Source of the DNA: Thioglobus_C sp964448305
Lineage (GTDB): Bacteria; Pseudomonadota; Gammaproteobacteria; PS1; Pseudothioglobaceae
Direction of reading: 5' to 3'
Length of the DNA: 64,000 bases
NCBI GenBank assembly: GCA_964448305.1
Contig: CAYUWB010000001.1
Coordinates: 65,122 to 129,121, forward strand
Notes under the pieces: model-generated
What the model saw: only the letters and a program-made list of their open reading frames with translations
The model's database searches: none
Told to the model about the DNA's origin: nothing
Made by a program: the position numbers and the translations under genes
Shown: in pieces, positions 15,589 to 23,199 of the stretch
How positions within the stretch are numbered: position 1 is the first letter of the stretch
How the letters are laid out: every line of letters begins with the position of its first letter

Positions 15589-15607
15589 ATTGTGCAGTAT
15601 GTACAAT
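15589..15607 (+). promoter_or_regulatory. Dyad just before hypF
   Basis: ATTGTGCA at 15589-15596 and TGTACAAT at 15600-15607 form an 8-bp inverted repeat with one mismatch and a three-base centre, ending eight bases before the hypF ATG. It could be an operator, or chance in AT-rich DNA. It does not match an FNR box or a sigma-54 promoter. Confidence 0.25.
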
Positions 15608-15614
15608 CCTTTCT

Positions 15615-17924
15615 ATGAAGATGGCGCTTAGTAAAAAAATTCAGGTTATTGGCGCTGTCCAAGGGGTTGGCTTTCGCCCATTTGTTTATAAAATTGCAAA
15701 ACAACTTAAACTTGTCGGTGAAGTTTTTAATGACAGTACAGGTGTTGTTGTTATCCTTCAATGTTCTCAGGAACAGCTTAATCAATTTTTGATATTGCTT
15801 AAAATTGATATCCCCCCTCTTGCAAATATTGCTGATATTAATTTAGAAGATAATTATCAGACTGATCGGCACTATAAAGATTTTGATATTAGTTTAAGTA
15901 ACAAGGGTAAAGTTTCTGCAATAGTATTGCCTGATGCATGTATTTGCAATGACTGTATAACTGACATTACAGATAAACAAAATCGTCGATATGGTTATGC
16001 CTTTACTAATTGCACCAATTGCGGCCCCAGGTTTTCTATTGTTAAAGATATTCCTTATGATAGAAAATCAACCAGTATGTCAGTTTTTCCAATGTGCATA
16101 CAATGTGAAAGAGAGTACAAAGACCCTGAGAATAGGCGATTCCATGCTCAACCGAATGCTTGCCCTGATTGCGGTCCACAGTTGCAATTAACAGATTCCT
16201 TGGGTAATAATATAGCCAGAGACAACATTATTGAAAAGACTGTTTCATTATTGAAACAAGGAAAAATAATAGCCATTAAGGGTATTGGTGGTTTTCATCT
16301 GGCTTGTTTGGCGAGTAGTGAGCTTGGCGTTGTTACACTTAGAAATAGAAAAAAGAGAATGCATAAGCCTTTTGCTTTAATGGCTAAAGATTTGGCAATG
16401 GTTAAATGTTATTGCTCAGTGTCAAAGCAAGAGTCGTTATTATTGACAAATGACAATGCACCCATTGTATTGCTTGATAAAACAACTGACACATTGTCAG
16501 AATATATTGCACCTAATCAAAAAAGCTTAGGCTTTATGTTGCCATATTCCCCTATGCATTATTTATTACTGAATCAACTTGATGAGCCTTTGGTGCTTAC
16601 TTCTGGTAACAAAAGTCATAATCCACAGATTGTAGACAATGACCATGCATTACAAGAACTTGAAAATATTGCTGATTATTTTTTGTTGCACAACCGTGAT
16701 ATTGTTAATCGTGTTGATGATTCGGTCGTAAAGTTTTCTGCTGGAGAAGTTAGAGTTATACGCAGAGCAAGAGGTTATGCACCTACTTCGTTGGCATTAC
16801 CTAAGGGGTTTAAAGGTTGTGCAGGGTTGCTAGCAGTCGGTGCAGAATTGAAAAATACATTCTGTTTAATAACCGAATCACAAGCGATTGTTTCACAGCA
16901 TATTGGCGATTTAAAAACACTAGAAAGTTATCAAGATTTTCAAAATAATATTGATTTGTATCAACAACTGTATGAGACTGATATTAAACATTTAGCTTGT
17001 GATTTTCATCCAGATTATTTATCTTCTAAATATGCTGATAATTATGCAGAGACCAATGCCCTTAAGTTAACTGAAGTGCAGCATCATCATGCGCATATAG
17101 CTGCCTGTTTGTTTGAACATGGTAGGGCGGTTGATAGTGGCAAAGTATTAGGTATTGTTTGGGATGGTATTGGTCTAGGGGCCGACGGAAGTTTATGGGG
17201 TGGAGAATTTTTATTAGCAGATTATTTAGGATTTAAAAGACTAGCGCATTTTGAGTATGTGTCATTACTCGGAGGAGATAAAGCTGCTAACGAGCCATGG
17301 CGCATGGCTTACGCTTATTTAAAGCAGCATAAATTAGATATAGAAGGGCGCTTCGTTGATAAGCCAACTGAATTATTTGATGCATTGTTAGATAGTAGTA
17401 TGTTGCTTAATTACACTTCTTCAGTTGGTCGTTTGTTTGATGCAGTGGCTTATATTTTGGGGATTTGTACAGATAGAATTAGTTACGAGGCTCAAGCAGC
17501 GATTGAGTTGGAAAATTTAGCTAATGATTGTAAACATCCTCAGGATCAGCCTAATTATGAGTTGGAATTAAAGCTCGTTGATGGGCGTTATCAGATTGAT
17601 ACTAAAAAGATGTGGCTTGCAATCTTAGATGACCTTAAAAACAAAATTAACCGTGAAGATATTGCCTATAGATTTCATTTGTCTTTAGGTAAATTATTAA
17701 GCGAATCTACTTTACAATTGTTTAAACAGTATATGTTCGATACTGTTGTGTTGTCTGGCGGTGTGTTTAATAATCAACTACTACTTGAAATTGTACATAG
17801 TTTGTTTAATGACATAAATCATATAAAGTTATTAACGCCATCGCAGATGCCTTTGGGTGATGGTGGAATTAGCTTAGGGCAGGCGGCAGTTTGCATTGCA
17901 AGAGAGAAAACATATGGAAAATAA
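15615..17924 (+). CDS. hypF: Carbamoyltransferase HypF, NiFe-hydrogenase maturation
   Basis: Converts carbamoyl phosphate to a carbamoyl adenylate and passes it to the HypE C-terminal Cys, the source of the hydrogenase CN ligands. The 769 residues contain all expected modules: an acylphosphatase domain (about 5-95, 'GAVQGVGFRPFVYKIA'), two C4 zinc fingers (about 112-190, 'CICNDC', 'CTNCGPRFS', 'CIQCEREY', 'ACPDCGPQ'), a YrdC domain (about 205-395) and a Kae1-like domain ('VQHHHAHIAACLFEHG', 'GIVWDGIGLGADGSLWGGEF'). It looks intact. It is the first hyp gene of the run, and the SIS gene starts inside its last codons. Confidence 0.97.
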   Translation: MKMALSKKIQVIGAVQGVGFRPFVYKIAKQLKLVGEVFNDSTGVVVILQCSQEQLNQFLILLKIDIPPLANIADINLEDNYQTDRHYKDFDISLSNKGKVSAIVLPDACICNDCITDITDKQNRRYGYAFTNCTNCGPRFSIVKDIPYDRKSTSMSVFPMCIQCEREYKDPENRRFHAQPNACPDCGPQLQLTDSLGNNIARDNIIEKTVSLLKQGKIIAIKGIGGFHLACLASSELGVVTLRNRKKRMHKPFALMAKDLAMVKCYCSVSKQESLLLTNDNAPIVLLDKTTDTLSEYIAPNQKSLGFMLPYSPMHYLLLNQLDEPLVLTSGNKSHNPQIVDNDHALQELENIADYFLLHNRDIVNRVDDSVVKFSAGEVRVIRRARGYAPTSLALPKGFKGCAGLLAVGAELKNTFCLITESQAIVSQHIGDLKTLESYQDFQNNIDLYQQLYETDIKHLACDFHPDYLSSKYADNYAETNALKLTEVQHHHAHIAACLFEHGRAVDSGKVLGIVWDGIGLGADGSLWGGEFLLADYLGFKRLAHFEYVSLLGGDKAANEPWRMAYAYLKQHKLDIEGRFVDKPTELFDALLDSSMLLNYTSSVGRLFDAVAYILGICTDRISYEAQAAIELENLANDCKHPQDQPNYELELKLVDGRYQIDTKKMWLAILDDLKNKINREDIAYRFHLSLGKLLSESTLQLFKQYMFDTVVLSGGVFNNQLLLEIVHSLFNDINHIKLLTPSQMPLGDGGISLGQAAVCIAREKTYGK

Positions 17925-18552
17925 AAAAACATTATCAGGTTTGTATCCATTTTTAGATACAGATAAGCGTTCCAATCCAGATTTATTAGATTCAGTTCAG
18001 AGAAAGGTTGAAGATAGCATTAAAGCTAAGCAACTTTTCTTTCAAAATAATGCCGATAAAATCGTACAAGCAGCACATATAATAGCCAAGAGTTATCAGC
18101 AGGGCGGTCATATGTTTACAATGGGAAATGGCGGCTCATCTTGCGATGCAGCCCATATTACCACTGAATTTATGCATCCAGTAACCACTGGCAGAAAGGC
18201 ATTGGGGGCCACAAACTTAAGTGCTGATATTGCCACCATGACTGCAGTTGCTAATGATGTTGGTAGTGACCATGTATTTTTACGTCAATTGCTTTGTTTA
18301 GCAAGAGAAAATGACGTGTTGATTGGTTTTTCTACTAGCGGCAATTCAGAAAACTTAATTCAAGCTTTTGCTCAAGCTAAAGAAATGGGCATGTCTACCA
18401 TTGGGTTTTCTGGCCAAACCGGTGGTGAAATGGCTAAATGTGGATCGGTTGATATTTGTCTAACGGTTGAAACAGATAGTATTCATCGTGTGCAGGAGTC
18501 TCATTTAACTACTTATCATATTTTATGGGATTTGGTACATAGCTTGCTTTAA
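17914..18552 (+). CDS. SIS-domain sugar isomerase (GmhA-like) within the hyp operon
   Basis: A 212-residue phosphosugar-isomerase-fold protein similar to sedoheptulose-7-phosphate isomerase GmhA. SIS hallmarks are 'MFTMGNGGSSCDAAHITTEF' (about 62-81) and 'VLIGFSTSGNSENLIQAF' (about 130-147). 'VQESHLTTYHILWDLVH' near the C-terminus matches the GmhA active-site helix with Glu/His. The start at 17914 follows AAGAGAG; a TTG at 17896 is possible but weaker. It overlaps the hypF end by 11 bases and is followed by the HupK-like gene after 23 bases, so it belongs to the maturation operon. Such isomerase genes have been noted in other hyp clusters, but no maturation role is established. A lipopolysaccharide heptose role is the alternative. 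Confidence 0.85.
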   Translation: MENKKTLSGLYPFLDTDKRSNPDLLDSVQRKVEDSIKAKQLFFQNNADKIVQAAHIIAKSYQQGGHMFTMGNGGSSCDAAHITTEFMHPVTTGRKALGATNLSADIATMTAVANDVGSDHVFLRQLLCLARENDVLIGFSTSGNSENLIQAFAQAKEMGMSTIGFSGQTGGEMAKCGSVDICLTVETDSIHRVQESHLTTYHILWDLVHSLL

Positions 18553-18575
18553 TAATTTTCTAAGAGGAGGGTCTA

Positions 18576-19748
18576 GTGTCAATAGAGGGTGAAATTAAAA
18601 TTGAGGTAGAGGGTCATCAGGGACAAGTTAACTCTGTTGTCATTACTTCTTCACGCCCTTTACATATTACCAAGTTATTCGAATCTAAGTCAATTTTTAG
18701 CGTATCAGATTTATTAAATACATTGTATCAATTATGCAATACTGCTCACCAATTTGCTTTTATACGTTTGTTAGATGAAATTGACGTTATAACATTGAGT
18801 CAGAATGAAAAGTTGGCATATCAATTATTGTTAGATCTCGAAACCATAAGAGAACATTGTTTTAGTATTGCTTCTAAGTGGAGACAAAATTCAGATAAAT
18901 CAGTTGATACCAAAATCATTAATGTATTAGCAACAATCAAAGAAATTAGAGCTGCTTTATTTTCAGATGCAGAGCCGTTGTCACTTAAAGATAAAAACCT
19001 TCAGGGTTTTAGCAGTATTGACGCATTAATCGCAAAGCTAGAAATTCAGTTAGGTGAATTTTTAATTGGCAGTAATGAAAATGTATATAGTCAATTTTCA
19101 GATTTTAGTTATTTTAAGATATGGCTACAAAATTCTGATAGTCGCAGTGCAACTTTCTTAAATTATTTAAAAGAAAACAAATTTGATCAAATAGGTAAGA
19201 TTGATGTCAAGCATATGCCTGATATTAATTTACGAAATTTGGATACTTTGATGCAAGATTCTAATTTTATTAAACAACCTGAGTACCAAGGTTATGTGTT
19301 TGAAACAACACCATTATCTAGACAATCTCAACATACTTTGATTAAACAACTATCAGAGATCTATGGTAATAGTTTGTTTACCCGATCTGTTGCTCAATTG
19401 CTTGAGGTGTTTGAATTACTCAAAAGTATTAAACAAAACTATGTCAACCTTGAAGCTGAGGTAATTAGTTATCAATTTCAATATCCTGGAGATGAGTTAA
19501 GCACAATAGTTAAGGTAGATGCAGCAAGGGGTAATTTAGTACATCAAATGTGTATGGATAAAGTTAATATTAAATCTTATAAAATTTTAGCACCAACAGA
19601 ATGGAATTTTCATCCACAAGGCGTGCTTGCTAAGATGATTCAAACATTATCATACCAAGATGATGAAGATTTATTTAATCAAATAAAGTTGTTAGTTAAT
19701 GCGGTCGACCCTTGTGTGGGTTTCAGTATAGAGATTAAAAATGCATGA
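18576..19748 (+). CDS. HupK/HoxV-like NiFe-hydrogenase assembly protein (large-subunit relative)
   Basis: A 390-residue protein that looks like a divergent NiFe-hydrogenase large subunit without the full metal site. Near the N-terminus 'LYQLCNTAHQFAF' (about 49-61) keeps one Cys and the His of the large-subunit CxxCxxxH motif. Near the C-terminus 'VDAARGNLVHQM', 'LAPTEWNFHPQGVLAKM' and 'AVDPCVGFSIEI' correspond to the large-subunit ARG, PT-WN and DPCxxCxxH regions, with only one Cys left. This pattern fits HupK/HoxV, proposed scaffolds for Fe(CN)2CO assembly. The GTG start at 18576 has a strong Shine-Dalgarno (AGAGGAGGG). It overlaps hypA by eight bases. Confidence 0.72.
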   Translation: MSIEGEIKIEVEGHQGQVNSVVITSSRPLHITKLFESKSIFSVSDLLNTLYQLCNTAHQFAFIRLLDEIDVITLSQNEKLAYQLLLDLETIREHCFSIASKWRQNSDKSVDTKIINVLATIKEIRAALFSDAEPLSLKDKNLQGFSSIDALIAKLEIQLGEFLIGSNENVYSQFSDFSYFKIWLQNSDSRSATFLNYLKENKFDQIGKIDVKHMPDINLRNLDTLMQDSNFIKQPEYQGYVFETTPLSRQSQHTLIKQLSEIYGNSLFTRSVAQLLEVFELLKSIKQNYVNLEAEVISYQFQYPGDELSTIVKVDAARGNLVHQMCMDKVNIKSYKILAPTEWNFHPQGVLAKMIQTLSYQDDEDLFNQIKLLVNAVDPCVGFSIEIKNA

Positions 19749-20085
19749 AATGAGCATCTGTATGAGTATTGTTGAGTCTTTAGAAGAATCGGCAAAGGCT
19801 AACAACTACAAAGGTATTGACAAGGTTTGGCTTGAAATTGGCCCGTTTTCTGGTGTAGAGGTCAGAGCGTTGGAGTTTAGTTTTGATGTGGCAATTCGTG
19901 GTAGTATAGCAGATGGAGCTGAGTTAGAAATTATTGAAACAGACGCCAGTGCCTGGTGTTTTAACTGCGATGAAGCGGTTGTTGTCGAGCAAAGATATGA
20001 CTCTTGTCCCAAATGTGGTGGGCATCAGTTAACAGTCACCGGTGGTGAGGAATTAAAAATTAAGCAAATCTCAATTAAGGAGTAA
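19741..20085 (+). CDS. hypA: Hydrogenase nickel-insertion protein HypA
   Basis: Ni chaperone that works with HypB to load nickel into the hydrogenase large subunit. It is 114 residues long. The N-terminal MHE Ni-binding motif is intact, and the zinc site has two CxxC pairs, 'CFNCDE' (about 73) and 'CPKCGG' (about 91). 'GPFSGVEVRALEFSFDVA' is the conserved middle. The ATG overlaps the HupK-like gene by eight bases, and the stop is three bases from hypB. It looks complete, in contrast to its partner hypB. Confidence 0.97.
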   Translation: MHEMSICMSIVESLEESAKANNYKGIDKVWLEIGPFSGVEVRALEFSFDVAIRGSIADGAELEIIETDASAWCFNCDEAVVVEQRYDSCPKCGGHQLTVTGGEELKIKQISIKE

Positions 20086-20088
20086 GAT

Positions 20089-20610
20089 ATGTTCACAGTA
20101 TGCGGATGTAGCGAAACAAATCATAGTCATTCACACGATCACGATCACGATCACGATCACGATCATAGTCATCAACATCATTATGGCAAGGGCAGTGCAG
20201 GTCTACATATTGCAGGCATGAGTCAAGAAAAGATTGTTCAAGTGGAACTAGATATCTTGTCCAAAAATAATGATTATGCTGGTAATAACCGAGCTTATTT
20301 TTTAGACAAGGGTATCTTAGCGCTAAATTTAGTATCTAGCCCAGGATCAGGTAAAACCTCAATTTTAGAAACTAGTTTGGTTAAATTAAAAGATGAGTTT
20401 AGTTTAAAAGTTATTGAGGGTGATCAACAGACAACACAAGATGCAGATAGAATTAATAAAACTGGTGTAGATGCATTAAAAGTATTAATAAATTTTCCTT
20501 GGAGTGGCAATGTTAGAGAATTACAAAATGAACTTCAAAGAGCAATGATCATGACAAAAACCGATAGTATTTCAGTTAATGATTTATCGGATAAATTAAG
20601 GGAGAAATAA
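20089..20610 (+). CDS. hypB: Broken/chimeric HypB: N-terminal half of HypB joined to a HoxA/NtrC-type AAA+ fragment
   Basis: Residues 1-127 are HypB-like: 'CGC' at 5-7, a His/Asp-rich stretch at 12-31, P-loop 'SSPGSGKTS' (Lys89) and 'EGDQQTTQDADRI' (110-122). From about residue 128 it changes to 'DALKVLINFPWSGNVRELQN', the sensor-2 (GNVREL) region of sigma-54 activators such as the hydrogenase regulator HoxA, and ends at residue 173 without a Fis-type helix-turn-helix. HypB should continue with the metal-site Cys-His, switch II and the NKxD motif; all are absent. The first Cys of the N-terminal CxxCxC Ni motif is Phe2. It has a good Shine-Dalgarno (AAGGAG) and no stop codon at the join, so it could be translated, but normal HypB GTPase function is very unlikely. 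Deletion between neighbouring genes is the simplest cause; assembly error is the alternative. Confidence 0.85.
   Translation: MFTVCGCSETNHSHSHDHDHDHDHDHSHQHHYGKGSAGLHIAGMSQEKIVQVELDILSKNNDYAGNNRAYFLDKGILALNLVSSPGSGKTSILETSLVKLKDEFSLKVIEGDQQTTQDADRINKTGVDALKVLINFPWSGNVRELQNELQRAMIMTKTDSISVNDLSDKLREK
20134..20163 (+). repeat. Five tandem CACGAT hexamers in hypB
   Basis: Five exact copies of CACGAT encode the alternating His-Asp stretch of the HypB metal-storage segment. Hexamer repeats can change copy number in frame, so the length of this tail may vary between strains. Confidence 0.9.
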
Positions 20611-20612
20611 CC

Positions 20613-20891
20613 ATGTGTTTAGGTGTTCCTGCACAAATTAAAGAAATTATTGACATTGATAATCAAATTGCTTTGGTGGATTTATCTGGCGTATCTCGGG
20701 AAGTTAATATTGCCTGTGTTATCGATGGCGCTCATCAAATAGATGGTTTAATTGATAAATGGGTTTTGGTTCATGTGGGTTTTGCACTGAGTGTGGTTGA
20801 TGAGGAGGAAGCACATAAAACTCTACAGATCTTAGATGAAATTGGTGAATTATCTGCCACCATGGAAGATCTTGATCTGGGGAGTAAGTAA
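20613..20891 (+). CDS. hypC: Hydrogenase maturation chaperone HypC
   Basis: Small (92-residue) chaperone that carries the Fe(CN)2CO group with HypD and delivers it to the large subunit. The start MCLGVPAQI has the essential N-terminal Cys2 and the conserved LGVP. The OB-fold core 'ALVDLSGVSREVNIACV' and 'WVLVHVGFALSVVDEEEA' are typical of the HypC/HupF family. A GGGAG precedes the ATG. The gene starts two bases after the chimeric hypB and overlaps hypD by one base (TAATG). Confidence 0.96.
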   Translation: MCLGVPAQIKEIIDIDNQIALVDLSGVSREVNIACVIDGAHQIDGLIDKWVLVHVGFALSVVDEEEAHKTLQILDEIGELSATMEDLDLGSK

Positions 20892-22018
20892 TGAAATATG
20901 TAGATGAATTTAGAGATCCAAAGCAAGCTAAAAAAATCCTTAAAGAAATAGATAAGCTATGCTCAGAAATCACACTTGCAGAAGACAGACCTATTCAAAT
21001 TATGGAAGTTTGTGGTGGACACACGCATTCTATATTTCGGTATGGGTTAAATCAGCTACTACCTGATAATTTAGAATTTGTCCATGGGCCAGGTTGCCCT
21101 GTTTGTGTGTTGCCACGCTCTGTGGTTGATAATTGTATTCGCATTGCTAAGCATGAAGATGTTATATTCACTACCTTTGGAGATGCAATGCGTGTACCAG
21201 GTAGTGATATAAGTTTGTTAGATTTAAAGGCAAATGGTAGCGATATTCGAATGGTTTATTCACCTTTAGATGCACTTGCTATTGCACAGAAAAATCCTAA
21301 TAAAAGAGTTGTATTTTTTGGATTAGGGTTTGAAACAACAATGCCCTCAACAGCGCTATCTGTGATGCAAGCTCAGAAACAAGGTGTTGATAATTTTTAT
21401 CTATTTTGCAATCATATCACCATCATTCCAACGATAAAAGCAGTTTTAGATTCACCTGGCATGCGAATTGATGGCTTTTTGGGTCCTGGGCATGTAAGTT
21501 TGATTATTGGAACCCAGCCTTATAAGTTTATTGCAGATGATTATCATAAGCCTTTAGTAGCTGCAGGTTTTGAGCCACTAGATATTTTACAATCTGTCTG
21601 GATGATATTAAAACAATTGAAGAATGGAGAGGCAAAAATTGAAAACCAATATAGTAGATTGGTTCATGACGAAGGCAATGCAAGCGCATTAAGCCCAATT
21701 CAAGAAGTGTTTGAATTGAGAGAGTTTTTTGAATGGCGTGGGCTAGGTTCAATTAATCATTCAGGTGTTAAAATCAATGCTAAATATAGCCAATATGATG
21801 CCGAAATAGAGTTTAAGTTAAAGGAGGTTACCGTTACAGACCCAGATGTTTGTCAATGTGGTGAAGTATTAAAAGGTGTGTTAAAACCGTGGCAATGCAA
21901 AGTTTTTGGTAAAGAATGTACGCCAGAAAAGCCACTTGGTGCGTTGATGGTCTCTACTGAGGGTGCGTGTTCAGCACATTACTCATACGGTAACAATATT
22001 GATTTAATTAATAAATAA
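20891..22018 (+). CDS. hypD: Hydrogenase maturation protein HypD
   Basis: [4Fe-4S] protein that assembles the Fe(CN)2CO unit with HypC. The length of 375 residues matches the family. Conserved motifs are visible: 'IMEVCGGHTHSIFRYG' (about 38), 'FVHGPGCPVCVLPRSVVD' (about 61), 'FTTFGDAMRVPGS' (about 97) and 'FFGLGFETTMPSTALS' (about 140). The C-terminal cluster-binding cysteines appear in 'DPDVCQCGEVLKG', 'WQCKVFGKECTPEKPLGALM' and 'EGACSAHYSYG'. It overlaps hypC by one base and is two bases from hypE. It appears intact. Confidence 0.97.
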   Translation: MKYVDEFRDPKQAKKILKEIDKLCSEITLAEDRPIQIMEVCGGHTHSIFRYGLNQLLPDNLEFVHGPGCPVCVLPRSVVDNCIRIAKHEDVIFTTFGDAMRVPGSDISLLDLKANGSDIRMVYSPLDALAIAQKNPNKRVVFFGLGFETTMPSTALSVMQAQKQGVDNFYLFCNHITIIPTIKAVLDSPGMRIDGFLGPGHVSLIIGTQPYKFIADDYHKPLVAAGFEPLDILQSVWMILKQLKNGEAKIENQYSRLVHDEGNASALSPIQEVFELREFFEWRGLGSINHSGVKINAKYSQYDAEIEFKLKEVTVTDPDVCQCGEVLKGVLKPWQCKVFGKECTPEKPLGALMVSTEGACSAHYSYGNNIDLINK

Positions 22019-22020
22019 TA

Positions 22021-23043
22021 ATGAATAAAAAATACAAAGATAAAAAAATAACCATGGCACATGGTAGTGGTGGCAAGGCTAGTAGTGACTTAATCAGTGA
22101 TATTTTTGTCAACACCTTTAATAATGATTATCTTGCAACGATGGAAGATCAGGCTCGGTTCGATATGCAATCAGGTCAGCTTGCATTAACAACGGATAGT
22201 TATGTAGTTAGCCCTTTATTTTTTAAAGGTGGTGATATTGGTAAATTGGCTATTACTGGCACGGTTAATGATCTGGCGATGAGTGGTGCTAAACCTTTAT
22301 ATCTAACCTGTGGATTGATTTTAGAAGAAGGTCTTCCCATTTCAACCCTAGATGAAATTATAAAATCTATGCAAAAGACTGCCGAAGAGGCAGGTGTTAA
22401 AGTTGTGTGTGGTGATACAAAAGTTGTAGAAAAAGGTAGCGCTGATCAAATCTTTATCAATACAGCTGGTGTTGGAGTTATTCCTCAAGGTGTTGAAATT
22501 CACTCCTATAGTGCACAAGCTGGCGATAAAATTATTGTAAATGGTTTTATTGGCGATCATGGTGCAACCATTATGCAATCAAGGGCAGAATTAGCGATTT
22601 CAGCAGATATTGACAGTGATTGTCAGGTGCTTAATCACCTAGTAGAAGCTATACTCAGTGTATCAAACAATATTCATTCGTTACGTGATGCAACCCGTGG
22701 TGGTGTTGCAACAGTGCTTAATGAGATTGCTAATGATTCTAAAGTTTGTATAAATATAAAAGAAGATTCTGTGCCAGTTAGAGTGCCAACTCGTGGTGTT
22801 TGTGAAATACTTGGGTTGGATCCACTTTATTTAGCTAATGAAGGTACGCTAGTTTGTGTGGTTGCAGCAGAAGATGCAGATTCAGTACTTCAGGCAATGC
22901 AGCAAACCAAAGAAGGCGAAAATGCATGTATCATTGGTGAAGTTACTGATGGGCCAGAAGGTATAGTAGCCTTAAACACCTTGTTTGGTGGCAATAAAAT
23001 TCTGGATAAGTTAATAGGGGATCAGTTACCTAGAATTTGTTAA
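22021..23043 (+). CDS. hypE: Hydrogenase maturation protein HypE
   Basis: PurM-like enzyme that dehydrates the carbamoyl group on its own C-terminal Cys to a thiocyanate. The 340 residues start with 'ITMAHGSGGKASSDLI'. The nucleotide-binding features 'LALTTDSYVVSPLFFKGGDI' and 'RDATRGGVATVLNEIA' are present, and the protein ends in the essential -PRIC. The start is two bases after hypD without an obvious Shine-Dalgarno. Positions 22984-23014, which encode the penultimate stretch, are copied exactly at 23072-23102 downstream. The gene itself is complete. Confidence 0.97.
   Translation: MNKKYKDKKITMAHGSGGKASSDLISDIFVNTFNNDYLATMEDQARFDMQSGQLALTTDSYVVSPLFFKGGDIGKLAITGTVNDLAMSGAKPLYLTCGLILEEGLPISTLDEIIKSMQKTAEEAGVKVVCGDTKVVEKGSADQIFINTAGVGVIPQGVEIHSYSAQAGDKIIVNGFIGDHGATIMQSRAELAISADIDSDCQVLNHLVEAILSVSNNIHSLRDATRGGVATVLNEIANDSKVCINIKEDSVPVRVPTRGVCEILGLDPLYLANEGTLVCVVAAEDADSVLQAMQQTKEGENACIIGEVTDGPEGIVALNTLFGGNKILDKLIGDQLPRIC
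22984..23014 (+). repeat. 31-bp direct repeat, copy 1 (inside hypE)
   Basis: This copy codes for the FGGNKILDKL segment of HypE. The identical 31 bases recur 88 bases downstream, outside the gene. The match stops at one mismatch and then weakly continues. Confidence 0.95.
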
Positions 23044-23071
23044 CAAGGGTATAGTTTCTCTAAGTATATTA

Positions 23072-23102
23072 TTTGGTGGCAATAAAATTCTGGATAAGTT
23101 AA
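23072..23102 (+). repeat. 31-bp direct repeat, copy 2 (remnant of a hypE 3' end)
   Basis: Exact copy of 22984-23014 in the hypE-murU gap. Read in the same frame it gives the HypE FGGNKILDKL segment, then a divergent tail and a stop at about 23130. It lacks the -PRIC end. It is best read as a scar of duplication or recombination. Confidence 0.9.
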
Positions 23103-23168
23103 GAGAGGGTTGTCTACTTAGAAGTTTCTAACCATGAAAAATAACGATTTTATAAAAATTTCGGAAAT

Positions 23169-23199
23169 AATGAAAACGGTCTACTTGTTTCATTTTTTT
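23169..23199 (+). terminator. Terminator of the hyp operon
   Basis: AATGAAAAC at 23169-23177 pairs with GTTTCATT at 23187-23194 (8 bp, one bulged A) across a nine-base loop, and a T run follows to 23199. It sits at the convergent hypE/murU boundary and overlaps the murU stop. Confidence 0.6.

Noticed and set aside
20134..20163. Short tandem repeats as a possible CRISPR array
   Set aside because: The units are contiguous CACGAT hexamers without spacers and encode the His-Asp stretch of HypB.
15615..23043. Hydrogenase structural subunits within the cluster
   Set aside because: The only large-subunit-like protein (18576-19748) lacks both full CxxC pairs, and no small subunit is present.
23044..23197. 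A second hypE gene or a small ORF after hypE
   Set aside because: Only 31 bases of hypE are repeated, the reading frame ends after about 20 codons, and no start or ribosome-binding site precedes it.
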